The notes beneath the pieces were generated by a model. The model saw only the letters and a list, made by a program, of their open reading frames with translations. It made no database searches and was not told the origin of the DNA. This document shows positions 1 to 11,159 of a stretch of DNA of 64,000 nt, in pieces. The position numbers and the translations under genes were made by a program. The number at the start of each line of letters is the position of its first letter. Within the stretch, counting starts at the first letter, position 1. Origin of the DNA: Mesostigma viride. Its lineage: Eukaryota; Streptophyta; Mesostigmatophyceae; Mesostigmatales; Mesostigmataceae. Where the stretch lies: positions 652,387-716,386 of the forward strand of contig RPFO01000090.1 in NCBI GenBank assembly GCA_009746045.1. Direction: 5' to 3'.

Positions 1-848
1 CCGCTCAGCCGATGTCCAAAACAGGAGGGTTTTCACGCCCCACAGAACTGCGCTTTCGGCCCCAACCTTTCAAGGTCAACGATCACGACTGGACCAACAT
101 GTCCCCGGCAACTGCTCTGCATTGCATCTTCTGGGGGGCACTTCGCCTCGCTTTACGACCTGTGCCTCCATCTCCACGACATCAATCGCCTCATCCTCCC
201 GGACGGCAAATTTTGGTTTAACACTGACACTCTGCTCGGGTGCGCCCGCCCCCAACTCCAGCACACCATTCTCAACTCCCTTCTCATGTGCTCTGACGGC
301 GAGATCTGGGCTCCATCCATCTCCGCCCCCACACTCCGTTCCATCCTTACGGAAGCCTTCCAGCAGCACGTGATCGACCCCCCTTGCTACCGATATGGCA
401 GCACTGGGCGGCACGCTGGCTGCTGAGCTTCCTCACCTTTCCACCACCGTCGCCTCTGCCTCCACCACCATTTCCGCCTCCACTGCCGACATCACGGCCC
501 AGATTCTCGACCTCGACCAGCGCCTCCAAGCCACCGCCACCGCCCTTGAGCGCTTGCATGACACCGCAGGCCTCACCGCCCAGGCGGTGAAGGAAATCGC
601 TGCCCAGCCGTCATCTGCTGGCCCGGCCAGTGATGCTCCCTCCACCTGGGCGGACTTGCGTAAGCATGATCACACCACCTCCACCACCTCCACCATCGCG
701 GCACAGCTCAAGCAACAAGCACTCGACCTTCGCGAGGCCGACATCACCCAGCGCAGCCACAATTGTCATCGTCAAGCACTTCGACCAGCCGGTAGGTGAG
801 ACCTCGACGAGCCTTCTCACGGCATTTAAGCGCGACATTCTTGCCCCC
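1..848 (+). pseudogene. LINE ORF1-like fragment, frame-broken
   Basis: This stretch reads as a decayed retrotransposon ORF1. One frame near 140-385 encodes a peptide containing LPDGKFWF and LLGCARPQLQ. The open stretch 395-799 then encodes an Ala/Thr-rich heptad-like segment (TADITAQILDLDQRLQATA), which looks like the coiled coil of a LINE ORF1 protein. No start codon or intact frame joins the two. The composition and heptads resemble the ORF1 piece on the minus strand near 9.1 kb. The junction to reverse-transcriptase sequence at about 848 is abrupt, so this is probably the remains of another copy joined by truncation or recombination. Nucleic-acid binding is the usual role of such proteins; here it is inferred only. 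Confidence 0.55.
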
Positions 849-886
849 GGGGTGTCTGCCTCCAGAGCGCCGCGCTGAAGGTCTTC

Positions 887-2245
887 ATGCGCATGATGCT
901 GCACAGGCTCCGCGCCGCGCTGGACCCACACCTGGGTGAGTCTCAGATGCCGGGTTTCCGTCGTGGTCGTAACACTGTCATGGCTGTGTTTGTCGCGCGC
1001 CGGTTGATGGAGGAGGTGCGTCGACTTCCCCCTGACAGTTTGCCGCTGGTCTTCATTTTTGTTGACTATATCAAGGCCTTTGACACGGTTCTCTGGGAGG
1101 CTCTTTGGGCCATCCTAGCTCTGGATCGGGTACCACCTGCGTTTATTGCTGCCATTCGCCGACTGTATGAGGGCTCACAGGCAGTAGTGCGGACTGCGGA
1201 GGGCACCACTCCACCATTCCCCCTTCACCACGGGGTGTGGCAAGGTTGTGTCCTGTCCCCATACCTGTTCATTATTGTCGTGGATCACGTCATGCGCCGG
1301 TGACGTGCGCGCTTTACTGCTCCTAAGGGGTTCGAGCCAGGCTTGGACATCCTTAACGTGAAAGAGCACGGCGGGGTTAGACCTGGTTACCGCCTTGCCG
1401 ACCTGATTTATGCGGATGACACCACCCTCATGGAGAGCCCCGAGCACATTCAGACCTGGCTGGACTGTCTGGGCCTGGATGAGGCGCGGGCGGTGGCATG
1501 GGGTTGGAGATTAGTGTCAAAACTGAGGCGATGGTGATTGGGGCCTCCAGTACACCACCGCTGCCGCGCCTGCTCGACGGGACGGAGGTCAGTCCCGTTC
1601 CGCGACCGCTTCAAGCAGCCTGTTGGGGAGCTGGCTTCCTGACACTGCCGACGATGTGGACACCCGCATCGGCCTGGCCTGGGCCAAGCTCCGTTCGCTC
1701 ACACCTTACTGGCGCTCGAAGGGCCTGGGCGAGCACCGCAATCGCATGCTCTTCAAGGTCCTCGTCCTCACTGTGCTCACTTATGGCGCCGAGGCGTGGA
1801 CCATCCCACCCAAACTGGCAGCTACTAGGCTAGACGACACGGTTTACAGGATGCCCCGACAGGTCCTTAACGTAGGGTTTTCCGAGTTTCCATCATCAGA
1901 ATCTTTGTATCATGGCATGCCTCGTATTTCGGACGAGCTTAGGCAGCGTAGGATAGCATTTGTAGGACACCTTGCTCGCACCAGCCAGGTCGACACCGCC
2001 CTTGGCCTGGCCGGCCCCCAGCGGCTTGGCCAGCCAGGGCGACACATTCTGACCTGGCCTGGCCCCGAGGGCATCCCAAAGAGGGTAGGGAAACCTGTCA
2101 CGAACTACATCTAGATGTTGCTGGACGACCTAGTGGCCCCAGCCCAGTTTGAGCACCGCATCTACTCTCTCTCCCGTCTTTGGACTGCCATGCAGGACAA
2201 GACGCGGTGGAAGAAGATTGTCAAGGCGCACACGCCCGACCCTGT
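887..2245 (+). pseudogene. LINE-I reverse transcriptase (broken)
   Basis: The frame encodes RT fingers and palm blocks: GFRRGRNTVMAVF, then FVDYIKAFDTVLWEAL (first catalytic Asp), then HHGVWQGCVLSPYLFIIVVD. After an in-frame TGA at about 1301 the same frame continues to ADLIYADDTTLM, the YADD catalytic box. The C-terminal part, with AEAWTIPPKLA and QRRIAFVGHLARTSQVD, matches the region found after the RT in many LINEs. Several indels shift the frame near 1490, 1620 and 1830. The protein would copy LINE RNA into DNA if intact; this copy cannot. Confidence 0.9.
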
Positions 2246-2834
2246 CAACTACATTTCGCCACCGCGGAAACCCAATTTATGCGAGAATGTGGTTCCGTCA
2301 ATACGGCGGGGGTTACAAATTCAATTTCGAAGTTCGGCACCGTCGGATACCAGTAAAGCAACACTTGTTATCTAGAATCGCGCCATTTGGCATCAATTGG
2401 CCAGTTCTGAAAATTCGATGAAATCTCTAGTCCTTGGTCGAATATTTCCCTCCGATTTGGATGACGAAAATTGAGTACGAATTTCTTAGTACAGTCCACC
2501 GTTTAGTTCAGTTCAGTTTATTCCCACGCCGCTTGCTGACCTGACGGAGGCCAAATTCGTACTGAACACTATCGCAAGTCCGGTCGATACTAAAAATTGC
2601 TACTTCCGAGATGTCTGACGGAATTCCTGCTAGGTCCATGCTTTGGTACTGGACGGATGCTGAAATTCACTGCGATTCTGTCCGAATGAGGAAAATTGTC
2701 AGAAATCTACTCTCGATACGAACGTAACGAGAATTTCAAGTATCTGACGCTCGGAGAGCTGCCACCGTTTTCCCCTACTTGACCGAACCACATTCCCCGC
2801 TAAAAAAGGTGTCCTAGGCGGCGAAATGTAGTCG
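2246..2834. mobile_element. 589-bp MITE-like DNA element nested in LINE-I
   Basis: The related LINE copies read CCCTGTGGGCAAG without interruption. Here the site is split after CCCTGT and resumes with GTGGGCAAG, so the target duplication appears to be the dinucleotide GT. The ends are inverted repeats: the left end has ACTACATTTCGCC, and the right end has its exact complement. Subterminal similarity (GAATGTGGTTC with GTC shortly after) extends the inverted repeat to roughly 60 bp with mismatches. No transposase frame is present, so it is non-autonomous. A 2-bp non-TA duplication does not identify a superfamily with certainty. Confidence 0.8.
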
Positions 2835-3020
2835 GTGGGCAAGCCCCCTCCCCCCAAGCGGAGGAGGCGTTTTGATGAGTAGTGTAGTTAGGATTTTCTA
2901 GATAGCTTAGAGTTAGGATAGTTCGTTCACGCGGCTCCCTCCACCCCATCCATCATGGAATATGTGCTACATGATCTCCCCACGGAGGCATGTTATAATT
3001 TAATTTAATTTAATTTAATT

Positions 3021-5110
3021 CTTGCCCCCATGCAACTCACAGGTGAGCTGCGGATGTCGGCTGTCCGCCTCCCCCGTGCGCGGGGTAAGGCTGGCCCGGC
3101 ACCCGTGCTCCTCACCTTTAAGTACATGGCGGACAACCTAGCTGTCGTTCCTTAACCCTTAAACCGTACTCGGTCCGTTTTGAAGGACTGAGTTTTTCTC
3201 AGTCCTATTTAACGGACCGAGTTTGTGGCAGAACTGGCTCAGATTCTAGCAAACTTTTAAAGATTCTGACTGGACCAGCTTTTAGATCTAGATTTGTACT
3301 TTCACGTACACCCCTGGTTTACTAATTTTGGACACCTGGACAGGGACCTACGGTCAAGGAAAGTACAGTAGGGGGGGTACCATGGCCAAACGAGGACGAC
3401 GTCAATAAAAATTATTCACGTCCGCGGCTATGGTGGCACAAACAACTGACTGGGGCGAGAGCATGGCTTGACGTATTCGACTGAAACTTTGTAGGCATCA
3501 TCCCTAGGTCTTGTAAATGCTATTTGCGTAGCCATGCAACATTTACAAATGCCTAGATATGTCTCGAGGTTATGTGGCGGCGCAGCAAATCGCGTGAACG
3601 GCCAGGCGATGACAGTGCAAGCTGTACTTGTTGCTCGGCAGAAAGTGTTTGGATTTTGCGCATGGATGACTTAGTTACGTCGTTAATTCCTAGCACAGTT
3701 GACCATCAATGGCGGCCAGGACATGCTTGCGGCTACGTTCGTGGGGTGGGCGTGGTAGCTCCTGCAAACAAGGTAATCTGCGGTTTCGACCAGGTACGTT
3801 TTAGCCTTTTATCATGTCTCAGTGACCGCGTATGTGTCATATATTGTTTCGATACCAGTCTCGGGGCTATAATCGAGGCTCAATGACTGTCTTTTTGTTG
3901 TTTTATTGCTTCTGTGATGGTTGGGTAGTAATGTTACCTCGGCCAGATTTTGGACGAGTTTTGACTGCTTTTAGCGTATGCTACAACATGAATGTCGGTA
4001 TAACGACAGATATCGTTTGTAATAATGTTCAGTTTGATGATACGATGCTTTCCGTTGCTTAAACAACTCAGGGCGAGTGTTTTTCTGCCCAGTTCTAGGC
4101 ATGCATGCTGGCCAAGTCCGCCTTCTTTTTGTGTGTTTGCTGTGTGTTAGAGACATAGAGATGCCTGGGATCTGCTTGCATTGAAGCATCAGCAAGTTGC
4201 TAATTTTGTTTCTTTCGTTTTTCCTTGTATTTTGAAGTTGTTTGTAGCGTATAGGGTACGTTGGCAATAAGCTCCTTGCATGTGCCTTCTACGCGTGCTT
4301 TATGCCCAATGGCACTAGATTTACAGACTGTATTACTGTATATAGCATGAGCTGCTGTTTGATATGCTGGAAATGTGTTGGAGGATGCATGTGTGGCCAG
4401 CTATGATGTTTTACGCCACATTGGGATAGGAAACCAAAACGGTAGTGCTAGCCCCCCCCCCAAAAAAAACTCAGTCCTATTAAACGGACTGAGATACTTT
4501 GGGCTTTTTGCTATCTAGCTTGTGCAGTTCTGTGGCATGTCACTGATGTTGTGAATGCATTGATGGCATGCCTGTGATATAAAGTAACTGCCTTTGAAAT
4601 TCCAGGGCCTATATATTTGTATAAGCGGTCCATATTGCATGATGTATGTCTCAAACCCCGTTTTTCCGTACCCCCCTGGGGTTGGTGCTATTTATAGCAC
4701 CCAAAAGTCATAGATATGGGACCGGTGACATGTCCCCAAAGAAATTCAACATAAATGCATGCTTGGTACCAAGGGGTGGCCAGAAATTGTTTTTAGGCCA
4801 TACACAACAAATGTGCAAAGATGTGCAACTCAGTCCTTTTTTTAGGACTGAGTTGCTACGGTTTAAGGGTTAAATGCCGCAAGAAGCTCTCGGGGTCTCA
4901 CTTCACGCTGGACGACGACTTGACCCTGGCCCAGCAACCGCGGCGACGCGAGCTATGGCTGACCTACCTTCAGCTCCGGCAGAGCGCAGGGGGGAAGCCG
5001 GTATACTGGAGGGGGGCGGTCATCCACGTTGACCACAAGCCATGGCAGGCCCCTCCTGCCACCTCAGACTAGGGAATATATATACCAGTAGTGTAGATTA
5101 GTCAGGCTTA
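3021..5110 (+). pseudogene. LINE ORF1 C-terminal fragment split by a piggyBac-like insertion
   Basis: The two halves, 3021-3151 and 4874-5110, join across the TTAA site. The first half encodes GKAGPAPVLLTFKYM. The second encodes FTLDDDLTLAQQPRRREL, then KPVYWRGAVIHVDHKPWQAP and a stop. The same order (VLLTF, then TLDDDLTPAQQQQRRDLW, then KVYWRGGDLMINH) recurs at 13.7-14.0 kb and 25.4-26.5 kb, which identifies it as the C-terminus of a LINE-II-type ORF1. It is broken and has no upstream start. Confidence 0.72.
3152..4873. mobile_element. piggyBac-like non-autonomous element with TTAA duplications
   Basis: The element (3156-4869) is flanked on both sides by TTAA. Its termini are perfect inverted repeats of at least 13 bp, CCCTTAAACCGTA at the left and the complement at the right. 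TTAA duplication with ends starting CCC is the hallmark of the piggyBac superfamily. Just inside the left end are nested hairpins: CTCGGTCCGTT pairs with AACGGACCGAG, enclosing AGGACTGAG paired with CTCAGTCCT. Related hairpins lie at about 4468-4492 and 4827-4857. Small open frames inside (for example 3572-3886) show no transposase motif that I recognise, so it probably depends on a transposase made elsewhere. Confidence 0.85.
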
Positions 5111-5312
5111 GCCTAGCATGTGGCCCAGCAGGCCCACGTGCATTAAATTAAATTAAATTAAATTATAACATGCCTCCGTTATAATTTAATTTTAATTTTT
5201 AATGCCTCCGTGGGGAGGTCATGTAGCACATATTTCATGATGGATGGGGTGGAGGAAGCCGCGTGATCGAACTATCCTAACTCTATCTAGAAAATCCTAA
5301 CTACACTACTCA

Positions 5313-7390
5313 TCAAAACGCCTCCTCCGCTTGGGGGAAGGTGCATGGCTTGCCCACAGGGTCGGGCGTGTGCGCCTTGACAATCTTCTTCCACCGCGTC
5401 TTGTCCTGCATGGCAGTCCAAAGACGGGAGAGAGAGTGGATGCGGTGCTCAAACTGGGCTGGGACCACTAGGTCGTCCAGCAACATCTGAACGTAGTTGG
5501 TGACAGGTTTTCCTACCCTTTTGGGAATGTCAGCGGGGCCAGGCCAGGTCAGAATGTGCCGCCCTGGCTGTCCAAGCCGCTGGGGGCCGGCCAGACCAAG
5601 GGTGGTGTCGACCTGGCTGGTGCGGGCAAGGTGTCCTACAAATGCTATCCTACGCTGCCTAATCTCGTCCGAAACACGAGGCATGCCATGATACAAAGAC
5701 TCTGATGACGGACGCTCGGAAAAACCTACGTTAAGGACCTGCCGGAGCATCCTGTAAACTGTGCCGTCGAGCCGAGCTGCCAGTTTGGGTGGGAGGGTCC
5801 GCGCCTCGGCGCCATACGTGAGCACCGTGAGGACGAGGACCTTGAAGAGCATGCGCTTGCGGTGCCCGTCCAGGCCCTTCGAGCGCCAGTAAGGTGTGAG
5901 CGAACGGAGCTTGGCCCAGGCCAGGCCGATGCGGGTGTCCACATCGTCGGCAGTGTCAGGAAGCCAGCTCCCCAACAGCTTGAAGCGGTCGCGGAACGGG
6001 ACTGACCTCCGTCCCGTCGAGCAGGCGCGGCAGCGGTGGTTTACTGGATGCCCCAATCACCATCGCCTCAGTTTTGACACTAATCTCCAGCCCCACCGCC
6101 CGCGCCTCCAGGCCCAGGCAGTCCAGCCAGGTCTGAATGTGCTCGGGGCTCTCCATGAGGGTGGTATCATCCGCATAAATCAGGTCGGCAAGGCGGTAAC
6201 CAGGTCTAACCCCGCCGTACGTGCTCTTTCACGTTAAGGATGTCCAAGCCTGGCTCGAACCCCTTAAGAGCAGTAAAGCGCGCACGTCACCGGCGCATGA
6301 CGTGATCCACGACAATAATGAACAGGTATGGGGACAGGACACAACCTTGCCACACCCCGTGGTGAAGGGGGAATGGTGGAGTGGTGCCCTCCGCAGTCCG
6401 CACTACTGCCTGTGAGCCCTCATACAGTCGGCGAATGGCAGCAATAAACGCAGGTGGTACCCGATCCAGAGCTAGGATGGCCCAAAGAGCCTCCCAGAGA
6501 ACCGTGTCAAAGGCCTTGATATAGTCAACAAAAATGAAGACCAGCGGCAAACTGTCAGGGGGAAGTCGACGCACCTCCTCCATCAACCGGCGCGCGACAA
6601 ACACAGCCATGACAGTGTTACGACCACGACGGAAACCCATCTGCGACTCACCCAGGTGTGGATCCAGCGCGGCGCGGAGCCTGTGCAGCATCATGCGCAT
6701 GAAGACCTTCAGCGCGGCGCTCTGGAGGCAGACACCCCGGTAGTTGCCGGGGTCAGCAGCAGAGCCCTTCTTGTACAGCATGACGCGGATGGCCGTCTGC
6801 CACTCAGCAGGCGGAGGCTCGTCAGAGAGCAGGACACGGTTGCAGAACGCCAGCAGAAGATCCTTAACCGCCAGATCAGGGGTCTTCAGCAGCTCAGCAG
6901 AAAGCTAGGTGGTCGGCACCGACCGCCGCGTCGTACCGCAGGCGAGCAAGGGCGCCGTCCAATTCCTTCAAAGTGAAGGGGGGGACGACGTCGTCAGTGG
7001 CAAGGCAGCCCTCCTGCAAGGCGGGGACTTGGTAGTCCGCGGCCGAGGAGGGGGGCGCTGGCGGCGGCGGTGGTCCGGCGACCCCGAGGCGGGCGGCCGT
7101 CTCGGGGTGCAGCGGCGGGGGGGGGGCGCGAGCCCCACCGGTCAAGGAAACATTGTGGGCCAACCAGCGGTCAAGGCTGACCGGCGCCGTGCCGTCCCGG
7201 GCCGTGTGCTCCACCGGGGTGCGCTGCCGCCGGCCGCCGAGCCGGTCGAGGTGGTACCACATGTCCTTGCAAGGCATGCCCTGGTTGCGGGCCTGGCAGG
7301 CCTTGGCATCCGCGATGCACTGGGCCGCCTCCGCGTCCTGAGCGTGCTCGTAGGCCTCCACAAGGGCGGCCTTGAGCAAAGGGCCACGAA
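5313..7390 (-). pseudogene. LINE-I ORF2, reverse transcriptase part
   Basis: From upstream to downstream the frames give a linker (QCIADAKACQARNQGMPCKD), then KKGSAADPGNYRGVCLQ, GFRRGRNTVM, FVDYIKAFDTVLW, GVWQGCVLSPYLF and LADLIYADDTTL, the complete RT motif series with the YADD active site. The C-terminal part runs from 6056 to the stop at 5313 and includes QRRIAFVGHLART. Breaks lie near 6895 and at an in-frame TGA at about 6290, which copy A shares. A 4-nt insertion near 6200 and a shift near 6050 are also present. The domain would perform target-primed reverse transcription in an intact element. Confidence 0.9.
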
Positions 7391-7439
7391 AGTCCTGTGA
7401 GAGTGACGTTGGAATTGGCAGTTGACAGCAACCATCCCG

Positions 7440-8060
7440 CTATCCCGCAAAAAGGCAGAGAAAAGGGCCGGGAGTGTTGGCGTTAGCTTCCGTGTCAGCA
7501 GGCGCAAAGCGACTGCCAGCAGTGCCCACGGGGAGCGTAGCATTGGCGTCGAGCAGCATAACCAAAAAGTGGCGGGCCGGAGTGACCCCCTCATCAAGGT
7601 CATGCAAAGATTCGAAGAACTCCTCACGGGCCGAATCAGGTAGACCACTGTGGGGTGCGTAGCCCACCCCCACCGTGAGGTGGTGTTTAGACCGCCCCTC
7701 AACGGAGGTGAAATGTGCTACCATAAGGCGTGGGGTTAGAAACTTAAGCGTGCTGAGGCTAGCAACTGCCAGCGGCGAACACAAAAGACCAACACCACCT
7801 TGGCCAGACGTACCGCTGCCAGCGAAGTAAAACCGCCAGCCACCCGCCATGCCTGCAGGCGATCAGTGCTCACCATGCCAAGTGGCACCGTGCGGCGGTG
7901 CTCCTGGACGCCTAATATAGATACACGATGCTCAATGCAGAATGCGACTAGCTCCTCTACCCGGTAGCTATGGTCGTCATTTAGCAATGTGCGGGCGTTG
8001 AAAGTGGCAAGGGCCAAGGATATGCCTGCTGGCCCACCAGGGGAGAACGACGATGGATGA
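7440..8060 (-). pseudogene. LINE-I ORF2, APE-type endonuclease
   Basis: The minus-strand frames show the endonuclease/exonuclease/phosphatase fold signatures in order: LATFNARTLL, then SILGVQEHRR (metal-binding Glu), then GGVGLLCSP, VGVGYAPHSG and FLVMLLDANATL (the D-x-N motif). A single-base shift near 7850 splits the domain between two frames, and the second frame ends at 7440. In active LINEs this domain nicks target DNA to prime reverse transcription. It places the family among APE-type non-LTR elements rather than the restriction-like endonuclease group. Confidence 0.85.
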
Positions 8061-8518
8061 TGGGGGTGGGTGCGGCGGTGGGTGGAGGTGGGGGTGAAAC
8101 GGAGGGGGGAAGGGAAGCGGTAGAAATAGTGCTTTTCATCGCATTTATTTTGTCCTGCAAGCGTAGGATGCGAGCCTGCCGCTTGCTCGGGGTATTCGGG
8201 GTTGCATGGGGCTGATTGCACAACGCCGAGGCGTAGGTAATCTAGCAAACGCTGGGTTTTACGAATCTGACATTTGACAGATGAGGTTGTGGCCCGAATT
8301 AAATACCGGCACCACCATGGCTTTCACCCGACGGTTAGGTCGAGGCATAGTAGTGGAACGGGACTGTTTAGAGGCTGTCTCCGAAGCCTGTTAGCCGCGA
8401 GCCGACGAGGAGGGTTGTCTACCTACGGACACCACCGGAGGCAGCACCTGTCCTGCTAGACACCTCACGAGACTCCGCTCCGGGGGTGTTAATCTGAACA
8501 CCTTTAAGCTGCTTCCCC

Positions 8519-9620
8519 TCAATTAAAGAATGCTGCAAAGGAGCCATCCTGAAGCAGACGCAACTTAATGCGCTTACCCGGGGTCTCGTGCTCCTTGGTT
8601 GCCTGGACGATGGGGCTGTTCCACACCGCGCTCCTCGCCTTCAGTTGAGCCGGCGTGTAGTCCTCGTCGAGGCTGAACTCACCGCGCTGGAGCAGACGAC
8701 GTGCTCCCAGAACGAGACGTTTGTCGTGCATGGAGGCCATGGTGACGACGACCAGGCCCATAGGGCCTGGCAGCCGAATGGCACGTTCAATGGCAACACG
8801 GTTCTGGAGCTGCAGCCTTCCCAGAAACGCTGGGCCGCGCAGCACCTCGGTAAGTGAGTGTGCTGTCTCATGGGCCTCGCCTTTCTGGATTAAGTTCTTG
8901 ATTACCATATTGCGTTGGCGTTGCTGCACTGCATTCTGGGTGACCGCAGCGGTAGCGGCAGACTTGGCCGCCTGTTGAACAATGGTGGTCAACTGCTTGC
9001 CGGTAACGTCGGCAAACGTGGTCGTTTTGGCGGGGGCTGCCATGGCTTTCTTCAGCTCCAGCAATTGTGCTGTCGCAGCTGCAGACGCCTCCGTCAGGAC
9101 CTTAATTTCGCCCTGCACGGTCGTAAAAGACTGTGCTAGGTTCTGCAGTTGCCCGGTAATATCGGACGCGGGGGCTGGCCCGGCGATGGCTGTCGCCGGC
9201 AGCTCGACAAGCGCAGGGCAGCACGAAATAAGACAGGCAAGCTGACGCTGGTCCGCCTCCCAATCACGCCACTCATCCTCAGGAGCTTCCATAATCTTGC
9301 CTGTGGAAGGGTGGCGAACCGGGGCGTCGTTGTCTCTGCGGAGCTTCAGCACGCTGGTTACGGCGGCGTCGTTGTATAGGCGAGTAAGGTAGCGATGTTG
9401 GTCAGGCTCAAACGCTGTTCGGGAATGTAGAATGCTGAGGGAATGGCTTCCGGCAAGGAGGTTTCAGTATCTATCGGAGTTGCTTCCGAAGTCTTGGGCC
9501 GCTTTTGAGCGGCGTTCTCGGCGGCGACATGCATGGCTGTCGTTGGCGATTTTGTTTGCAGCAAGCTGGGCATCAGTAGACTCGGCGACAGAAGCTGAAG
9601 GTGATGCGGGGGCCTCCATA
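8519..9620 (-). pseudogene. LINE-I ORF1 (coiled coil plus RRM-like domain)
   Basis: The long frame 9352-8519 contains a heptad-rich part (SDITGQLQNLAQSFTTVQGE) and an Ala/Gln-rich stretch. An RRM-like core follows, with RNMVIKNLIQKGEAHE then MGLVVVTMASMHDKRLVLGA. It ends IKLRLLQDGSFAAFFN and a stop. Upstream sequence from about 9620 continues in another frame (RLSLTNIATLLAYTTTPP), so a frameshift lies near 9355. The architecture fits an RNA-binding ORF1 chaperone. The gap to the endonuclease (about 8060-8518) has a weak, low-complexity coding trace only. Confidence 0.7.
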
Positions 9621-9805
9621 TCAACGTTTAATCACTCTAGACGATGGCAGGGGGCGCAGGTACACGGCTCACGTGCGTGGTGCCGCCATAACGTGCAGAA
9701 AAATAGCGATATCTGCTGGGCAGGCCGCTGGCGATAACTTGCGAAATCCTGGGCGATGGCTGCCAAAAATTAGATCAGCGTGTTCGTCATCAAAAAGCGA
9801 GTCTG

Positions 9806-9941
9806 TTGCAATTTACCCGACCAAATTTCATGCCCGGAGTCAAAAGTTATGAGCATTCTCGGCATCCATAGCTCGGCACACCGTAAACCGCAAACAGATG
9901 CCCCTTTCTACGGGACCGAGTACCGGGATCGTAAATTGCAA
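9806..9941. mobile_element. 136-bp inverted-repeat element (putative MITE)
   Basis: The segment is bounded by 11-bp perfect inverted repeats, TTGCAATTTAC at the left and GTAAATTGCAA at the right. It encodes nothing. No clear target duplication is seen, so its class is open; it may also be a decayed hairpin of other origin. It lies just upstream of LINE-I copy B. Confidence 0.45.
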
Positions 9942-10079
9942 CCCACGTGCATGTGCGCCCATAATGCCCCCCATGGATGATGCCTTCAACATTTAGCCAA
10001 GCCATGCCTATAATGGGACTTCCCATGGATGTTGCATTAAGAATTTAACCATGCTATGCCAAATCACTCCACTCTCTCT

Positions 10080-10353
10080 CCCTTCTTTGGACCGCCATGC
10101 AGGACAAGACGCGGTGGCAGAAGATTGTCAAGGCTCACACGCCAGACCCTGTGGGCAAGCCACCTCCCCCCAAGAGGAGGCGTTTAATTTGATGAGTAGT
10201 GTAGTTAGGCTTTTCTAGACTAGATAGCTTAGAGTTAGGTTAGTTCGATTACGCGGCTTCCCCCACTCCACCCATCCATCATGGAACATGTGCTACATGA
10301 TCTCCCAACGGAGGCATGTTATAGTTTAATTTAATTTAATTTAATTTAATTTA
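10080..10353 (+). mobile_element. LINE-I 3' end, solo fragment C
   Basis: This fragment begins within the last codons of the RT ORF (the GACAAGACGCGGTGG region) and continues through the LINE-I 3' UTR to a TTTAA-repeat tail at 10323-10353. It is a strongly 5'-truncated insertion. The unsplit CCCTGTGGGCAAG site here is the reference that defines the insertion at 2246. Confidence 0.85.
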
Positions 10354-10599
10354 ATGCCAAATCAGAAAATGAGCACTATGCCTATGCAGAGAGACGCTCT
10401 CTGTTGAGAAGCCATGCCCTAGCTCTTGTATAGCCTGATGATGATCTTCCTCCCCCATGCCGGGATCCCCTTAGTTGGGTTGAACCCGAGACAGCATCAG
10501 TGGTGGTGGCCGGTGCCCTTGAGGCACCTAGAGCAAGTGTTGCTTACATTCCACTCTTGCAGGAAGTAGCCCAGAATGTATTAAAAGCCACATGCCCCT

Positions 10600-10990
10600 T
10601 CTCCGGGATATGTGCTACATGTACTCCCAACGGAGTTATGTTACTAATTAATTAATGGGGTGGAAGATTAAAAATTGAATTATAACATGACTCCGTTGGG
10701 AGATCATGTAGCACGTATTCCCTTGCTTGATGGATGGAGGTCGGAGCGAAGCCGCGAAACCTAACTAAGCTAACTCTCTAGAGGCTAATCTAGAAAATCG
10801 ATCCTAACTACTCGATCAGCTAAGCGCCCCTTCCTTCGGGGGGGGGGGGGGGGGCTTGCCCACAGGGGCTGGCCTGTGGGCCTGGACAATGGTCTTCCAC
10901 CTCTGCTTGTTCTGCATAGCAGTGCAAGCAAGAGAGCTCTAGGGAGGAAATGCGGTGTTCAAACTTAGCTCCAGGGGACCACTAGTAGAT
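10600..10990 (-). mobile_element. LINE-I 3' ends, tail-to-tail remnants (fragment D)
   Basis: A short plus-strand 3'-end remnant lies at 10604-10645 (GTGCTACATGTACTCCC, then TTAATTAAT). It is followed by a longer minus-strand 3' end from about 10668 to 10990. The latter includes a run of 17 G at about 10840-10856 in place of the usual short G run. The copy is cut near 10990, where unrelated sequence starts. Confidence 0.75.
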
Positions 10991-11159
10991 CGGCCGCTGG
11001 CAACTGCTGTGTATAGTTCATGGAAATTTCACCGGATTGGTTGCAATAGAATCGTCTTCTCAAGACGAACACGTTGATATCATTTTCGGCAGCCATCGGC
11101 CCCCAGATTTCGTAAGCTATCACAAAACTCTGCACAAGCGGAGTTCGTCTTTTCCGGAT

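Larger units (their letters stand above)
849..3018 (+). mobile_element. LINE-I copy A, 5'-truncated non-LTR retrotransposon
   Basis: This copy starts inside the reverse-transcriptase ORF and runs to a pentanucleotide TTTAA-repeat tail at about 2994-3018. Its body matches the minus-strand copy at 5.14-9.6 kb over most of its length. The 3' region ends with the family signature TGCTACATGATCTCC followed by GGAGGCATGTTATAATTT. An inverted-repeat DNA element splits its 3' part at 2246-2834. It faces copy B tail to tail. The repeat tail and 5' truncation are classic for target-primed reverse transcription. The LINE clade is not resolved from the sequence alone. Confidence 0.88.
5143..9640 (-). mobile_element. 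LINE-I copy B, near full-length but decayed
   Basis: Read on the minus strand, this copy has ORF1, then an apurinic-type endonuclease, then a reverse transcriptase, then a 3' UTR ending in an ATTAA-repeat tail at 5143-5165. A second very short tail and signature lie at about 5180-5215, which suggests a nested 3'-end remnant. It is the longest LINE in the window and the best reference for the other fragments. All three coding parts carry frameshifts. The 5' boundary is not sharp; I place it near 9.64 kb, where ORF1-like sequence fades. Confidence 0.88.

Noticed and set aside
3572-3886. 104-codon frame inside the first TTAA element as a transposase
   Set aside because: No catalytic Asp pattern or Cys-rich tail of a piggyBac transposase is visible, and it is too short.
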